Positions 35,674 through 43,816 of a stretch of 64,000 bases of DNA are shown one piece after another; the first letter of the stretch is position 1, and each line of letters opens with the position of its first letter. The stretch lies in NCBI RefSeq assembly GCF_030369635.1, contig NZ_CP128474.1, positions 2,666,001 through 2,730,000 of the forward strand. Direction: 5' to 3'. Below the pieces are notes generated by a model. That model saw only the letters and a program-made list of their open reading frames with translations, had not been told where the DNA came from and searched no databases. A program made the position numbers and the translations under genes. This DNA comes from Microbacterium arborescens. GTDB lineage: Bacteria; Actinomycetota; Actinomycetes; Actinomycetales; Microbacteriaceae.

Positions 35674-36831
35674 ATGAGTCTGTTCCGACGGAGCCCACGG
35701 CCTGAGACCGTGCTGGCGGATGCCATCGATCGCGATGCCGAACGGCCGCCCACGGGGCTGTGGGCCGACGGATTCGGCCGGCTCGCTATCCGCGGGGTGC
35801 AGATCATCGTCCTGGTGATCCTCGCCATCGGCATCGTCTACGTCCTGCGGCAGGTGTCCGTCGTCGCGATCCCGCTGATCCTCGCGCTCATCTTCGCGTG
35901 CGCGTTCGCTCCCGCCATGAGCTGGATGCGGCGCCACGGCGTGCCGTCGCTGCTCGCGACGATCATCACCCTGCTCACGATCGTGGTCCTGCTGACCGGT
36001 CTGTCGTGGCTGATCGTCTGGGCCGTCCGCGACCAGTGGGACGACCTGTATTCGCAGGCCGAGGAGGGCTTCCAGCAGCTCATCGCGTGGGCGCAGACGC
36101 TCCCCTTCTCGATCGACCAGAAGCAGATCGACGAATGGCTGGGTGCCCTCGGCGACTTCGTCACGAGCGCCCAGTTCGGCTCCGGCGCCATCGCGGGCGT
36201 GAGTGCCGTGGCGACCTTCATCACGGGTGCGGTGCTGCTCGTGGTCATCCTCTTCTTCTTCCTCAAGGACGGACCCCGCATGTGGGCGTTCCTCCTGCGC
36301 CCGTTCCGCGGCTCGAAAGAGCAGCGCGCTCGTCGCATCGGCGACAAGACGGTCGTCGTGCTCGGCTCGTACATCCGCGGCACCGCCGCCGTCGCTTTCG
36401 TCGATGCAGCCGGCATCTTCATCGCCCTGCTCGTGCTCCAGGTGCCGCTGGCCCTCCCCCTCGCGGTCCTCGTCTTCCTCCTGGCCTTCATCCCGATCGT
36501 GGGTGCGACGCTCGCCGGCATCCTGGCCGCCCTCGTCGCGCTCGTCGCGAACGGTCCGCTCAACGCGGTGCTCGTCGTCGGGGCGGTGGTGCTCGTCAAC
36601 CAGCTCGAGGGCAACTTCCTGCAGCCCGTGCTCATGGGCCGCACGATGAAGCTGCACTCGTTCGTCGTGCTCGTCGCCCTGACCGCCGGCACCGCGATCG
36701 GAGGCATCCTGGGAACGCTGCTCGCCGTGCCGATCACCGCCGTCGTGTGGGGCATCGTGCAGGTGTGGGACGGACCGGACCTGCCGGCCCGCTGGGCCCG
36801 GCCGAAGCCCCGCGAGCAGCTGCAGGCCTGA
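35674..36831 (+). CDS. AI-2E family transporter (PerM/YdiK-type permease)
   Basis: A 385-residue polytopic protein with about eight hydrophobic segments, family AI-2E/UPF0118. It has a short polar N-terminus, two early helices, a periplasmic coiled stretch, and the conserved C-terminal block with FIPIVGATLAG and NQLEGNFLQPVLMGR. Members have been linked to autoinducer-2 or ion/proton export, and the substrate is not predictable. The ATG at 35674 was chosen over upstream frames because the conserved part begins just after it. Confidence 0.88.
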   Translation: MSLFRRSPRPETVLADAIDRDAERPPTGLWADGFGRLAIRGVQIIVLVILAIGIVYVLRQVSVVAIPLILALIFACAFAPAMSWMRRHGVPSLLATIITLLTIVVLLTGLSWLIVWAVRDQWDDLYSQAEEGFQQLIAWAQTLPFSIDQKQIDEWLGALGDFVTSAQFGSGAIAGVSAVATFITGAVLLVVILFFFLKDGPRMWAFLLRPFRGSKEQRARRIGDKTVVVLGSYIRGTAAVAFVDAAGIFIALLVLQVPLALPLAVLVFLLAFIPIVGATLAGILAALVALVANGPLNAVLVVGAVVLVNQLEGNFLQPVLMGRTMKLHSFVVLVALTAGTAIGGILGTLLAVPITAVVWGIVQVWDGPDLPARWARPKPREQLQA

Positions 36832-36840
36832 GGCGACCCG

Positions 36841-37884
36841 ATGACGTACGACATCCCCGCACCGATGCTGGCGAAGGCCGTGGCCGCGATCCCGGATCCG
36901 AGCCGATACGCCGCGGGGCTGTCGTTCGAGCCGAAGTGGGACGGGTTCCGCGCGATCGTCTCGTGGGACGGCGAGAACGTCGAGATCGGCAGTCGCGGGT
37001 CCAAACCCCTCACCCGCTACTTCCCCGAGCTCGTCGACGCCTTCTCGCGCCTGCTTCCCGAGCCGTGTCTGCTCGACGGCGAGATCGTCGTGGCCACCGA
37101 CACGGCGAGCGGCCGCCGGCTGCAGTGGGAGGCGCTGTCTCAGCGCATCCACCCGGCAGCGTCCCGCGTCGCCCTGCTCAGCGAGCAGACGCCGGCGATG
37201 TTCATCGCGTTCGACCTTCTCGCCCGCGGCGACCGCGGCCTGCAGGCCGAGCCGTTCTCGCAGCGCCGCAGCGAGCTCGTCGAACTGCTGCGAGCCGTGC
37301 CCGATCCGATCCACGTCACGCGGACGACCGACGACGTCGACACCGCCCGACGCTGGCTGGCTGAGTTCGAGGGTGCGGGCCTCGACGGAGTCGTCGCCAA
37401 GCCCAACGATCAGCCCTACGCGCCCGGCAAGCGGACGATGCTCAAGATCAAGCACGCCCGCACGGCAGACGTCGTCGCGATCGGATACCGCATCCACAAG
37501 TCCGGCACCGGTGTCGGGTCGCTGCTCGTCGGCCTCTACGGCGACGACGGCGAGCTGCACGGGGTCGGCGGCGTCTCGGCCTGGAGCGACAAGCGACGGC
37601 GCGAACTGATCGACGAGCTCGCGCCGCTCGTGGAGCGGGATGCCGCGGGGGCCGCCGTCACCGGCGAGTCCGACCGGTCGCGGTTCACGGCGTCGAAGGA
37701 CGTGTCGTTCGTACGGCTGCGACCCGAGCTGGTGCTCGAGGTGCGCTACGACCAGCTCGAGGGGCAGCGGTTTCGACACACCGTCCAGTTCGAGCGGTGG
37801 CGCAACGATCGGGACGCCCGTTCGTGCACCTTCGACCAGCTCGAGACGGTCGCAGCCTACGATCTGGCCGACGTCCTGGACTGA
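36841..37884 (+). CDS. ligC: ATP-dependent DNA ligase (LigC-like)
   Basis: A 347-residue ligase that seals DNA nicks through a covalent Lys-AMP. K32 in EPKWDGFRA is the adenylation Lys; DGEIVV, FDLLARG, DGVVAKP and LKIKHARTADVV supply the other nucleotidyltransferase motifs, and an OB-fold follows (about 220-347). It has no polymerase or nuclease domain, unlike LigD. It starts 9 nt after the transporter stop. A separate LigD-type polymerase lies at 41533-42564. Confidence 0.9.
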   Translation: MTYDIPAPMLAKAVAAIPDPSRYAAGLSFEPKWDGFRAIVSWDGENVEIGSRGSKPLTRYFPELVDAFSRLLPEPCLLDGEIVVATDTASGRRLQWEALSQRIHPAASRVALLSEQTPAMFIAFDLLARGDRGLQAEPFSQRRSELVELLRAVPDPIHVTRTTDDVDTARRWLAEFEGAGLDGVVAKPNDQPYAPGKRTMLKIKHARTADVVAIGYRIHKSGTGVGSLLVGLYGDDGELHGVGGVSAWSDKRRRELIDELAPLVERDAAGAAVTGESDRSRFTASKDVSFVRLRPELVLEVRYDQLEGQRFRHTVQFERWRNDRDARSCTFDQLETVAAYDLADVLD

Positions 37885-38025
37885 CGGCGGACGCGGGTGC
37901 GACACCCGCCGTTCACGCCTCGGCCACCGATCGTTGCGCACCGCTTCCTAGCGTGCGAGAGTCGCCCGCAACCCCGCCCACCCGGGCTGGGGCGCGCTTC
38001 TCCCCCCGCATTCGAAGGACGCTGC

Positions 38026-40122
38026 ATGCATCTCACTTCCCCTGCTCCCGGTCCGTGCCGGCACCGGACGGCCATCTCCGCGTCCGTGGCGGCGTTCGCC
38101 ATCACGGCCCTCGCTCTCGGCTCAGCGGCGCCCGCCAACGCGGCTGATCGCGGCCTGCTCGACGAGAGCACGATCGCGCCGCACGCCGCACCGTACGGCA
38201 CGTTCGTCGACGTCTACACCGCGAACAGCTCCGCGAACACCACGCCCGAGACGAACCCGGCGATCGGGGTGCTCGCGGGCATGCTCGACCTCTGGCAGCC
38301 GGGCGCGACGTGGGATACGGGACAGGCGACGGATGCCGGGGCCCCCGTGCTCGACGCCAACATCGCGCGCAACGTTGAGGTCGCGCGGTCGCGCACCGCG
38401 TCGGATGAGACCGCCGCGTGGGTCTTCGATCGCCGCCACCAGAGCTACAGCGCCATCGACGGCCTCGGCCCGGCTGCGTCGGCCTTCCGCGCAGCGATGA
38501 ACGCCGGCACCACGATCCCCGACACGATTCCCGCCGATGCCACGACGGTGCGCTACGACGACGCCGGCAATGCCTCGGGCCGCTGGGCGGACCCGGACTC
38601 CGACCTCGGTTCGGTCGTCGCTCTCGTCGACACGGTGCGCGGCCCCTCCGCCTCGTCGAACCCGTCGAAGAACTTCTTCAGCTACAAGCGCCCCTTCCGC
38701 TGGGTGGATGACTCGATCATCGTCCCGGCGCTGATGCCGGTGCGAAAGCCCGACAGCGAGGCGGCGAGCGACGGCGGCTTCCCGAGCGGTCACACCAACG
38801 CCGCCTACCTCGCCTCGTTCGCCCTCGCCGACGCGGCACCGCAGTACCAGGACCTCCTCATCGCGAACGCCGCGGAGATCGGCGACAGCCGGATCGTCGC
38901 CGGGATGCATTCGTCGCTCGACGTGATCGGCGGTCGTGTGCTCGCGACCGCCCTCGCCGCCGCGAGCCTGAACGATCCCGCCCATGCCGAGCTGCGCGCC
39001 GCTGCGTCGGGCCAGGCACAGGAGCTGCTTGCGACGCTCCCCACCACCGCATCCGGCAGCGCACCCGCCGACGACGATTACGACCTCCGCGCGCAGGAGT
39101 ATCGCGAGCGCATGACGTACGGGCTCCCGGCGACGGGCGCCACCGGCCAAGCCGCACGGGTGCCGGCAGGCGCCGAGGTGTTGCTCGAGCACCGGCTGCC
39201 CTACCTCGACGCCGAACAGCGCCGCTGGGTGCTCCACTCGACCGCGATCGACTCGGGCCATGCGGTGCTCGACGACCCGGAGGGCTGGGGCCGGCTGAAC
39301 CTCTTCGAGGCGTCGAACGGATACGGAGCCTTCGACACCGATGTGACGGTGACGATGGATGCCGCTGCCGGCGGCTTCGCGGCGACGGACGAGTGGCGCA
39401 ACGACATCGACGGTGCGGGCTCGCTGACCAAGGACGGCTCGGGCACGCTCGTCCTGTCGGGAGAGAACACCTACACCGGCGGCACCGTCGTCGACGACGG
39501 CATCATTCGGGCCGCCGCGCCCGCCGCCCTCGGCGCGGGAGATCTGACGATCGCCGGCGGTTCGCTGATCGAGGCGACCTCGGGGCTCGCGGTCGGCGGC
39601 GACTACACCCAGGCTGATGCCGCCACGCTCGAGCTGTCGGTCGACGACGATGCACCGGCGCTCACGATCGCCGGCACCGCCACGCTCGGGGGAACCCTGC
39701 GCGTCGACCTGCCCGGGGGCGTCCCGGCCGCTCCGGTACGCCTGATCTCGTACGGCGATCATGCCGCCGACACCCGCTTCGACGCGGTCGAGGTCTTCGC
39801 CGCCGATGCAGGCTTCGACGCTGCGCTGGAGTACCGAGCCGACGGCGTCTATCTCGTCGAGGCTGCCGCAGGCGGCGGTGAGACGCCCGGTGAGGCACCC
39901 GGTACTGCCGTGCCCGCCGATCCCGGAGCAGGGAGCGGAACCGGGAGCGGGACCGACGGCTCCCCTGCCGGCACCGGCGTCGCGGCGCGCCCCGTCGCCG
40001 AGCGGATCGCGCGGACCGGCGGTGAGGGAGCACCGGTCGGCATGATGATCGGCGGCGTCGTGCTGGCCGCGGCCGGCGGCACCGTGCTGCTCTCGCGCCA
40101 CCGGCGCCCGGCGCGGCGCTGA
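38026..40122 (+). CDS. Surface-anchored PAP2-family phosphatase with beta-strand repeat
   Basis: A 698-residue exported protein. A signal peptide (about 1-38) precedes a PAP2 acid-phosphatase domain with KNFFSYKRP (K-x6-RP), PSGHT, and SRIVAGMHSSLDVIGGR (SR-x5-H-x3-D). A beta-helix-type repeat (GSLTKDGSGTLVLSGENTY) comes next, then a Gly/Pro-rich stalk, IARTGGEG, a hydrophobic helix and an RHRRPARR tail. The tail resembles a non-canonical sortase substrate. The phosphatase could act on phospholipid or phosphate esters outside the cell, fitting the nearby alkaline phosphatase. Confidence 0.82.
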   Translation: MHLTSPAPGPCRHRTAISASVAAFAITALALGSAAPANAADRGLLDESTIAPHAAPYGTFVDVYTANSSANTTPETNPAIGVLAGMLDLWQPGATWDTGQATDAGAPVLDANIARNVEVARSRTASDETAAWVFDRRHQSYSAIDGLGPAASAFRAAMNAGTTIPDTIPADATTVRYDDAGNASGRWADPDSDLGSVVALVDTVRGPSASSNPSKNFFSYKRPFRWVDDSIIVPALMPVRKPDSEAASDGGFPSGHTNAAYLASFALADAAPQYQDLLIANAAEIGDSRIVAGMHSSLDVIGGRVLATALAAASLNDPAHAELRAAASGQAQELLATLPTTASGSAPADDDYDLRAQEYRERMTYGLPATGATGQAARVPAGAEVLLEHRLPYLDAEQRRWVLHSTAIDSGHAVLDDPEGWGRLNLFEASNGYGAFDTDVTVTMDAAAGGFAATDEWRNDIDGAGSLTKDGSGTLVLSGENTYTGGTVVDDGIIRAAAPAALGAGDLTIAGGSLIEATSGLAVGGDYTQADAATLELSVDDDAPALTIAGTATLGGTLRVDLPGGVPAAPVRLISYGDHAADTRFDAVEVFAADAGFDAALEYRADGVYLVEAAAGGGETPGEAPGTAVPADPGAGSGTGSGTDGSPAGTGVAARPVAERIARTGGEGAPVGMMIGGVVLAAAGGTVLLSRHRRPARR

Positions 40123-40150
40123 CGGCAGCCCGAGCGGATTGGTCCGGCAG

Positions 40151-40187
40151 ATCCTCCCACCCGGGCGCACGTCCCGGGTGGGAGGAT
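40151..40187 (+). promoter_or_regulatory. 15-bp hairpin covering the ribosome site of the thrE-like gene
   Basis: ATCCTCCCACCCGGG pairs perfectly with CCCGGGTGGGAGGAT across a 7-nt loop. The second arm contains GGGAGGA, the ribosome site of the ATG at 40194. The structure can terminate transcription from the phosphatase and, in a readthrough or nearby transcript, hide the ribosome site. Confidence 0.55.
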
Positions 40188-40193
40188 CGAACC

Positions 40194-41492
40194 ATGCGGG
40201 ATGACCAGCGCGACGACGTCCCCGACGGCACCGCCGAACTGCACCTCGAGCCCCTGAGGTTCATCGCCCGGACCGACGCGGTGCTGCGCCTCGGCACGCT
40301 CATGCTCGGGGCGGGGGCGTCGTCGGCGCGGGTGCGCGACACGATGGACCGCACCGCCCGCGGTCTCGGCCTCGAGCGTCTGGAGTCCCGCGTCGGCATG
40401 ACCGACATCGTCATCACCGCCCAGCGTGGACAGCTCTTCCGCACGCGCGTGGCCGAGGTGCGGCATCCGGTGGTCAACTCCGAACGGATCGCCGAGGTCA
40501 TGCACCTCTCTCATCGCGTCGCCGCGGGCGTGACCGCCGACGAGCTGCAGCGCGAGCTCGACCGCATCGAACGGATGCCGCCGCGCTACCCGACCGCGGT
40601 GCGGGTGCTCGCCGCCGCGGCCGCCTGCACGGCATTCGCCTTCCTGAACAACGGCGGCTGGGCGGAGTGCCTGAGCGTGGCACTGGCCGTCGCGCTCGGC
40701 CAGTACGTCCGCATCCGCGGCGCGCGACTGCAGGTCAACGAGTTCCTCCTCGTATTCCTGTCGGCTTCGGCCGCGCTCCTCGCCTTCCTCGGCGTCTCGC
40801 ACCTGATCGAGCTGCTCGGCGCGCCATCGCCCCAGTACGGCGCGGCTCTGACCAGCGCCGTGCTGTACCTCGTCCCCGGTTTCCCCCTCGTCACGGGTGC
40901 GCTCGACCTGGCCCGACTCGACCTCAACGCCGGAGTGAACCGCGTCGTGTACGCATGCCTGGTCCTGCTGTCGACGGGATGCGCCGTGTGGGCCGTGGCC
41001 GCGGTGTTCCAGACGAGCGCCGTCGCCGTCGCCGCGCCGGAACTGACCGAGCCGCTGCTTTCGCTCGGACGCCTCGTCGCGGGGTTCATCGGTGTGATGG
41101 GCTTCGCCCTGCTGTTCTCGACTCCGTGGCGCATCGCGCTGGCGGCGGCGGCGATCGGCACGGTCGCCAATGTGGGCCGTCTGCTCATGATCGATCACGG
41201 CACCATGCAGCCGGTCGCGGCCGCGGCCGCCGGCGTCGCCGTCGGCTTCGGGGCCTTCGCCGTCTCACGCTTCGTGCGGGCGCCGCGCATCACGCTGACC
41301 GTTCCCGCCGTGCTGATCATGGTGCCGGGAGCATCCGCCTACCGCGCCATCGTCGGCACGATCGAGTCAGACACCCTCAGCGCGGTGCAGTACGGAGTCA
41401 CCGCGGTGTTCGTCGTCGTCGCGCTGGCCGTCGGCCTGACCGTCGCCCGTGTGGTCACCGAGCGCGAATGGCAGCGCCCCTCCGCCCCGTGA
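40194..41492 (+). CDS. Threonine/serine exporter family protein (ThrE-like)
   Basis: A 432-residue membrane protein. The cytoplasmic N-terminal half (DUF1212-type, about 20-140) includes LMLGAGASSARVRDTM and GLERLESRVGMTDIVI. About ten hydrophobic segments follow, with PGFPLVTGALDL in the middle and TVPAVLIMVPGASAYRAI in the second repeat. The fused form matches ThrE of corynebacteria. It probably exports threonine or serine. Its ribosome site sits in the hairpin at 40151-40187. Confidence 0.87.
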   Translation: MRDDQRDDVPDGTAELHLEPLRFIARTDAVLRLGTLMLGAGASSARVRDTMDRTARGLGLERLESRVGMTDIVITAQRGQLFRTRVAEVRHPVVNSERIAEVMHLSHRVAAGVTADELQRELDRIERMPPRYPTAVRVLAAAAACTAFAFLNNGGWAECLSVALAVALGQYVRIRGARLQVNEFLLVFLSASAALLAFLGVSHLIELLGAPSPQYGAALTSAVLYLVPGFPLVTGALDLARLDLNAGVNRVVYACLVLLSTGCAVWAVAAVFQTSAVAVAAPELTEPLLSLGRLVAGFIGVMGFALLFSTPWRIALAAAAIGTVANVGRLLMIDHGTMQPVAAAAAGVAVGFGAFAVSRFVRAPRITLTVPAVLIMVPGASAYRAIVGTIESDTLSAVQYGVTAVFVVVALAVGLTVARVVTEREWQRPSAP

Positions 41493-41512
41493 CCGGCGAT
41501 GGGGCCGGCGGG

Positions 41513-41544
41513 TCGGCTGGTCGGCTGATCGGCTAGTCGGCCTC
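41513..41544. repeat. Four tandem copies of an 8-bp unit
   Basis: TCGGCTGG, TCGGCTGA, TCGGCTAG, TCGGCCTC run in tandem between two convergent genes and include the stop codon of the LigD-type polymerase gene. Slippage here would change its last residues. Confidence 0.5.
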
Positions 41545-42564
41545 GGGAACTCGAGCACGGCTCGGCTGCACGCGCGGCGGTTCCCCGGGCATCTTGGGGA
41601 ACTCCGGCGGGAATGGCAGCTCGCCCAGCCCGGCGTCGAGGTCGCGCCGCCACCATTCCAGCAGCGTGTCGATACGGCCGGGCGCGGCCTGCAGCTCGGC
41701 CCAGGGGTCGCCGATGTCAGCGAGCCGCTGCGGCACCGTACGCACCGTGAAGGCCGTCGGCTCGACGCCGGCCTCCAGCTCGTCCCAGGTGATCGGGGTG
41801 GCGACCGTCGCCGTCGGCAGAGCGCGCGCACTGTAGGCGCCGGCCATCGTGCGATCGCGATTGGCCTGGTTGAAGTCGACGAAGACCCGCTCGCCCCGTT
41901 CCTCCTTCCACCAGTTCGTCGTCACACGGTCGGGCATCCGACGCTCCAGCTCACGGGCGGCGGCGATGACCGCATGCCGGACGTCGAGGAACTCGTGCTC
42001 CGGCTCGATGGGGCAGAACACATGGAGCCCGCGGTTGCCGCTGGTCTTGAGGAACGCCGTCAGCCCGGCCTCGGCGAGAACCTCGCGCAGCGCGGGGGCG
42101 ACAGCCGCGGCATCCCCGAAGTCCGTGCCCGGCTGCGGGTCGAGGTCGATCCGCAGCTCGACAGGGTCGTCCGTGTCGGCGGCGAGCGACGCCCACGGGT
42201 GGAACACGACGGTGTTCATCTGCACGGCCCAGACGACCGCGGCGGCTTCGTTGAGCACGACCTGCGGATGCCGTCGCCCGCTGTTGTATGTGCAGACGAC
42301 CTGGTCGACGTAGTCGGGCGCCCCCTTCGGCGGGTTCTTCGAGAAGAACCGTTCCCCGTCGACCGTGTCGGGGAAGCGTTCGAGCGAGACGGGCCGATGA
42401 CCGTTCGCGCGCAGGAACGGCTCGGCGACGGCGATCGCGTACTCGGCGTACTCGTGCTTCGTGATGCCGAGCTCGGGCCACAGCACGCGGTTGGGACTCG
42501 ACAGCCCCACCTCGCGATCGCCCTCGGGGCCGGGCACGGTCAGGGTGATGCGCTCGCTCGCCAT
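41533..42564 (-). CDS. LigD-type polymerase (archaeo-eukaryotic primase fold)
   Basis: A 343-residue stand-alone polymerase domain of the LigD family, which adds ribonucleotides or deoxyribonucleotides at DNA ends during non-homologous end joining. The metal-binding D-x-D is in LRIDLDPQPG, TSGNRGLHVF contains the nucleotide-contact His, and VFVDFNQ supplies the third Asp. PSRARVP ends the protein. No Ku gene is in the window; a LigC-like ligase lies 3.6 kb away. Confidence 0.88.
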   Translation of the reverse strand: MASERITLTVPGPEGDREVGLSSPNRVLWPELGITKHEYAEYAIAVAEPFLRANGHRPVSLERFPDTVDGERFFSKNPPKGAPDYVDQVVCTYNSGRRHPQVVLNEAAAVVWAVQMNTVVFHPWASLAADTDDPVELRIDLDPQPGTDFGDAAAVAPALREVLAEAGLTAFLKTSGNRGLHVFCPIEPEHEFLDVRHAVIAAARELERRMPDRVTTNWWKEERGERVFVDFNQANRDRTMAGAYSARALPTATVATPITWDELEAGVEPTAFTVRTVPQRLADIGDPWAELQAAPGRIDTLLEWWRRDLDAGLGELPFPPEFPKMPGEPPRVQPSRARVPEAD

Positions 42565-42669
42565 GGCCCGACCCTAGGGCGTCGGCGCGCGATGACCTAC
42601 CCCCTGGACAAGTCCACACCGGCACGGCTCGGGGCGCGCAGCGCCGACGGCTGCAGCAGAGCCACGGCG

Positions 42670-43770
42670 TCAGGATTCCGAAGGCTCCGACGGCTCCGAG
42701 GGCTCCGAGGCCGCGGGTGCTGCCGGGGCGCCGGCAGGCTCGGGGTCGGGCTCGTCGGCGCGGGCGAGGACGGGACCGAGGTCGGCCCGGTCGACGTGGA
42801 TCCAAGGGCCGCCCGGGTCGACGATGACGCCGCTGAGCGCGGGGTTGGACTGGAGCGCGCGAGCGAGCTGCGGCGCGGTGACCGGCACGGGACGGTCGCC
42901 GCGCTGCAGCACGAGGACCTCGAGCGGGTGCGAGTACACCTCGAGGCGCCGCTCACCCGAGGCGGTGCGCGACTCGGCAAGGCCGAGCTGACCGCCGTCG
43001 CCCGCAGGCCCGGCGGCCACCCACAGCGGCGCCTGCGCGAGAGCTTCGCCGACGGCGGCGGCGGTCTCGGGGCCTCGCGGTCCGGCGAGCAGGTTCTTGA
43101 TCGTGAAGGCGGGGTCACCCTCTTCGAACGCCTTGGTGATGAGCTGGACGGGCAGCACGATGCGCGAGCCGGCCACGGCGTGATCGATGATGAGCCCCTC
43201 GTACGGGCCCTCGATCGCGTTGCGGAAGACGTTCGCCACGGGAAGCCCCAACGCCGAAGTGTCGCGGTCGCCGTCGGCCTCGACGCTCGCGCGCAGCGAC
43301 GCGCCGCCCGTGAAGGCGAGGAGGAACCGTGCTCCGTCGATCTGCGAGACGGCGAGTGTGATCGGCTTGCCCTCGGCGGTGAGCGCCCGAGCGTCGCCGC
43401 GCACGCGGACGTACATCGTGCCCTGCATGCTCTGACGCATGACGTTCATGACGTCGACGTTGCCCGGCTTCTCCGGCAACGACGCGAGCGCCGCCTGCAC
43501 CAGGGTGTTGTCGGGCATTCCCGTCACCGTCTCGGTGCGGAGAGGAGCCTCCGCGGGCGGGCGGGTGACGGTCCGCTGGGGCTGAGCCGGAGCGGCGGAT
43601 GGTGCGGGCGCGCCGAACGTCGACATCGAGATGCCCACGTGGGGCACGGCCTCAGCCGGGGCCTCGTCGACGGGCTGCGCGGCGACGTCGCCGTCGGTCG
43701 CGGCGCCGACCTCATCGTCGTTCGCGGGCTGGCTCGTGGTGTCTCGCGCGGAGCGCTTGAAGATCGCCAT
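42670..43770 (-). CDS. SseB-like protein
   Basis: A 366-residue cytosolic protein. A low-complexity Pro/Ala N-terminus (about 1-85) precedes an SseB-type region (about 90-330) with TLVQAALASLPEKPG and DGARFLLAFTGG. The C-terminus ends in repeated SEP units (PSEPSEPSES). Function is not established for actinobacterial members. It is followed by pcrA upstream on the same strand with a 46-nt gap, so it may be cotranscribed. Confidence 0.65.
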   Translation of the reverse strand: MAIFKRSARDTTSQPANDDEVGAATDGDVAAQPVDEAPAEAVPHVGISMSTFGAPAPSAAPAQPQRTVTRPPAEAPLRTETVTGMPDNTLVQAALASLPEKPGNVDVMNVMRQSMQGTMYVRVRGDARALTAEGKPITLAVSQIDGARFLLAFTGGASLRASVEADGDRDTSALGLPVANVFRNAIEGPYEGLIIDHAVAGSRIVLPVQLITKAFEEGDPAFTIKNLLAGPRGPETAAAVGEALAQAPLWVAAGPAGDGGQLGLAESRTASGERRLEVYSHPLEVLVLQRGDRPVPVTAPQLARALQSNPALSGVIVDPGGPWIHVDRADLGPVLARADEPDPEPAGAPAAPAASEPSEPSEPSES

Positions 43771-43816
43771 GCCTCCGAGCCTAACCCGCGCCTTCTCGAG
43801 GCGCGGGGGGCTTGCG

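Noticed and set aside
35641-37941. A 766-codon minus-strand frame opposite the AI-2E transporter and LigC genes
   Set aside because: The plus strand carries two well-supported families over the same DNA; the antisense product has no recognisable domain.
38026-40122. Vanadium haloperoxidase for the PAP2-family protein
   Set aside because: The motifs are shared between both groups, but length of the core and the short motif spacing fit the acid-phosphatase branch; activity cannot be decided from sequence.
41513-41544. Tandem 8-bp repeat as a CRISPR or phase-variation locus
   Set aside because: Four imperfect copies at the end of a gene, no spacers, and no promoter or start codon affected.
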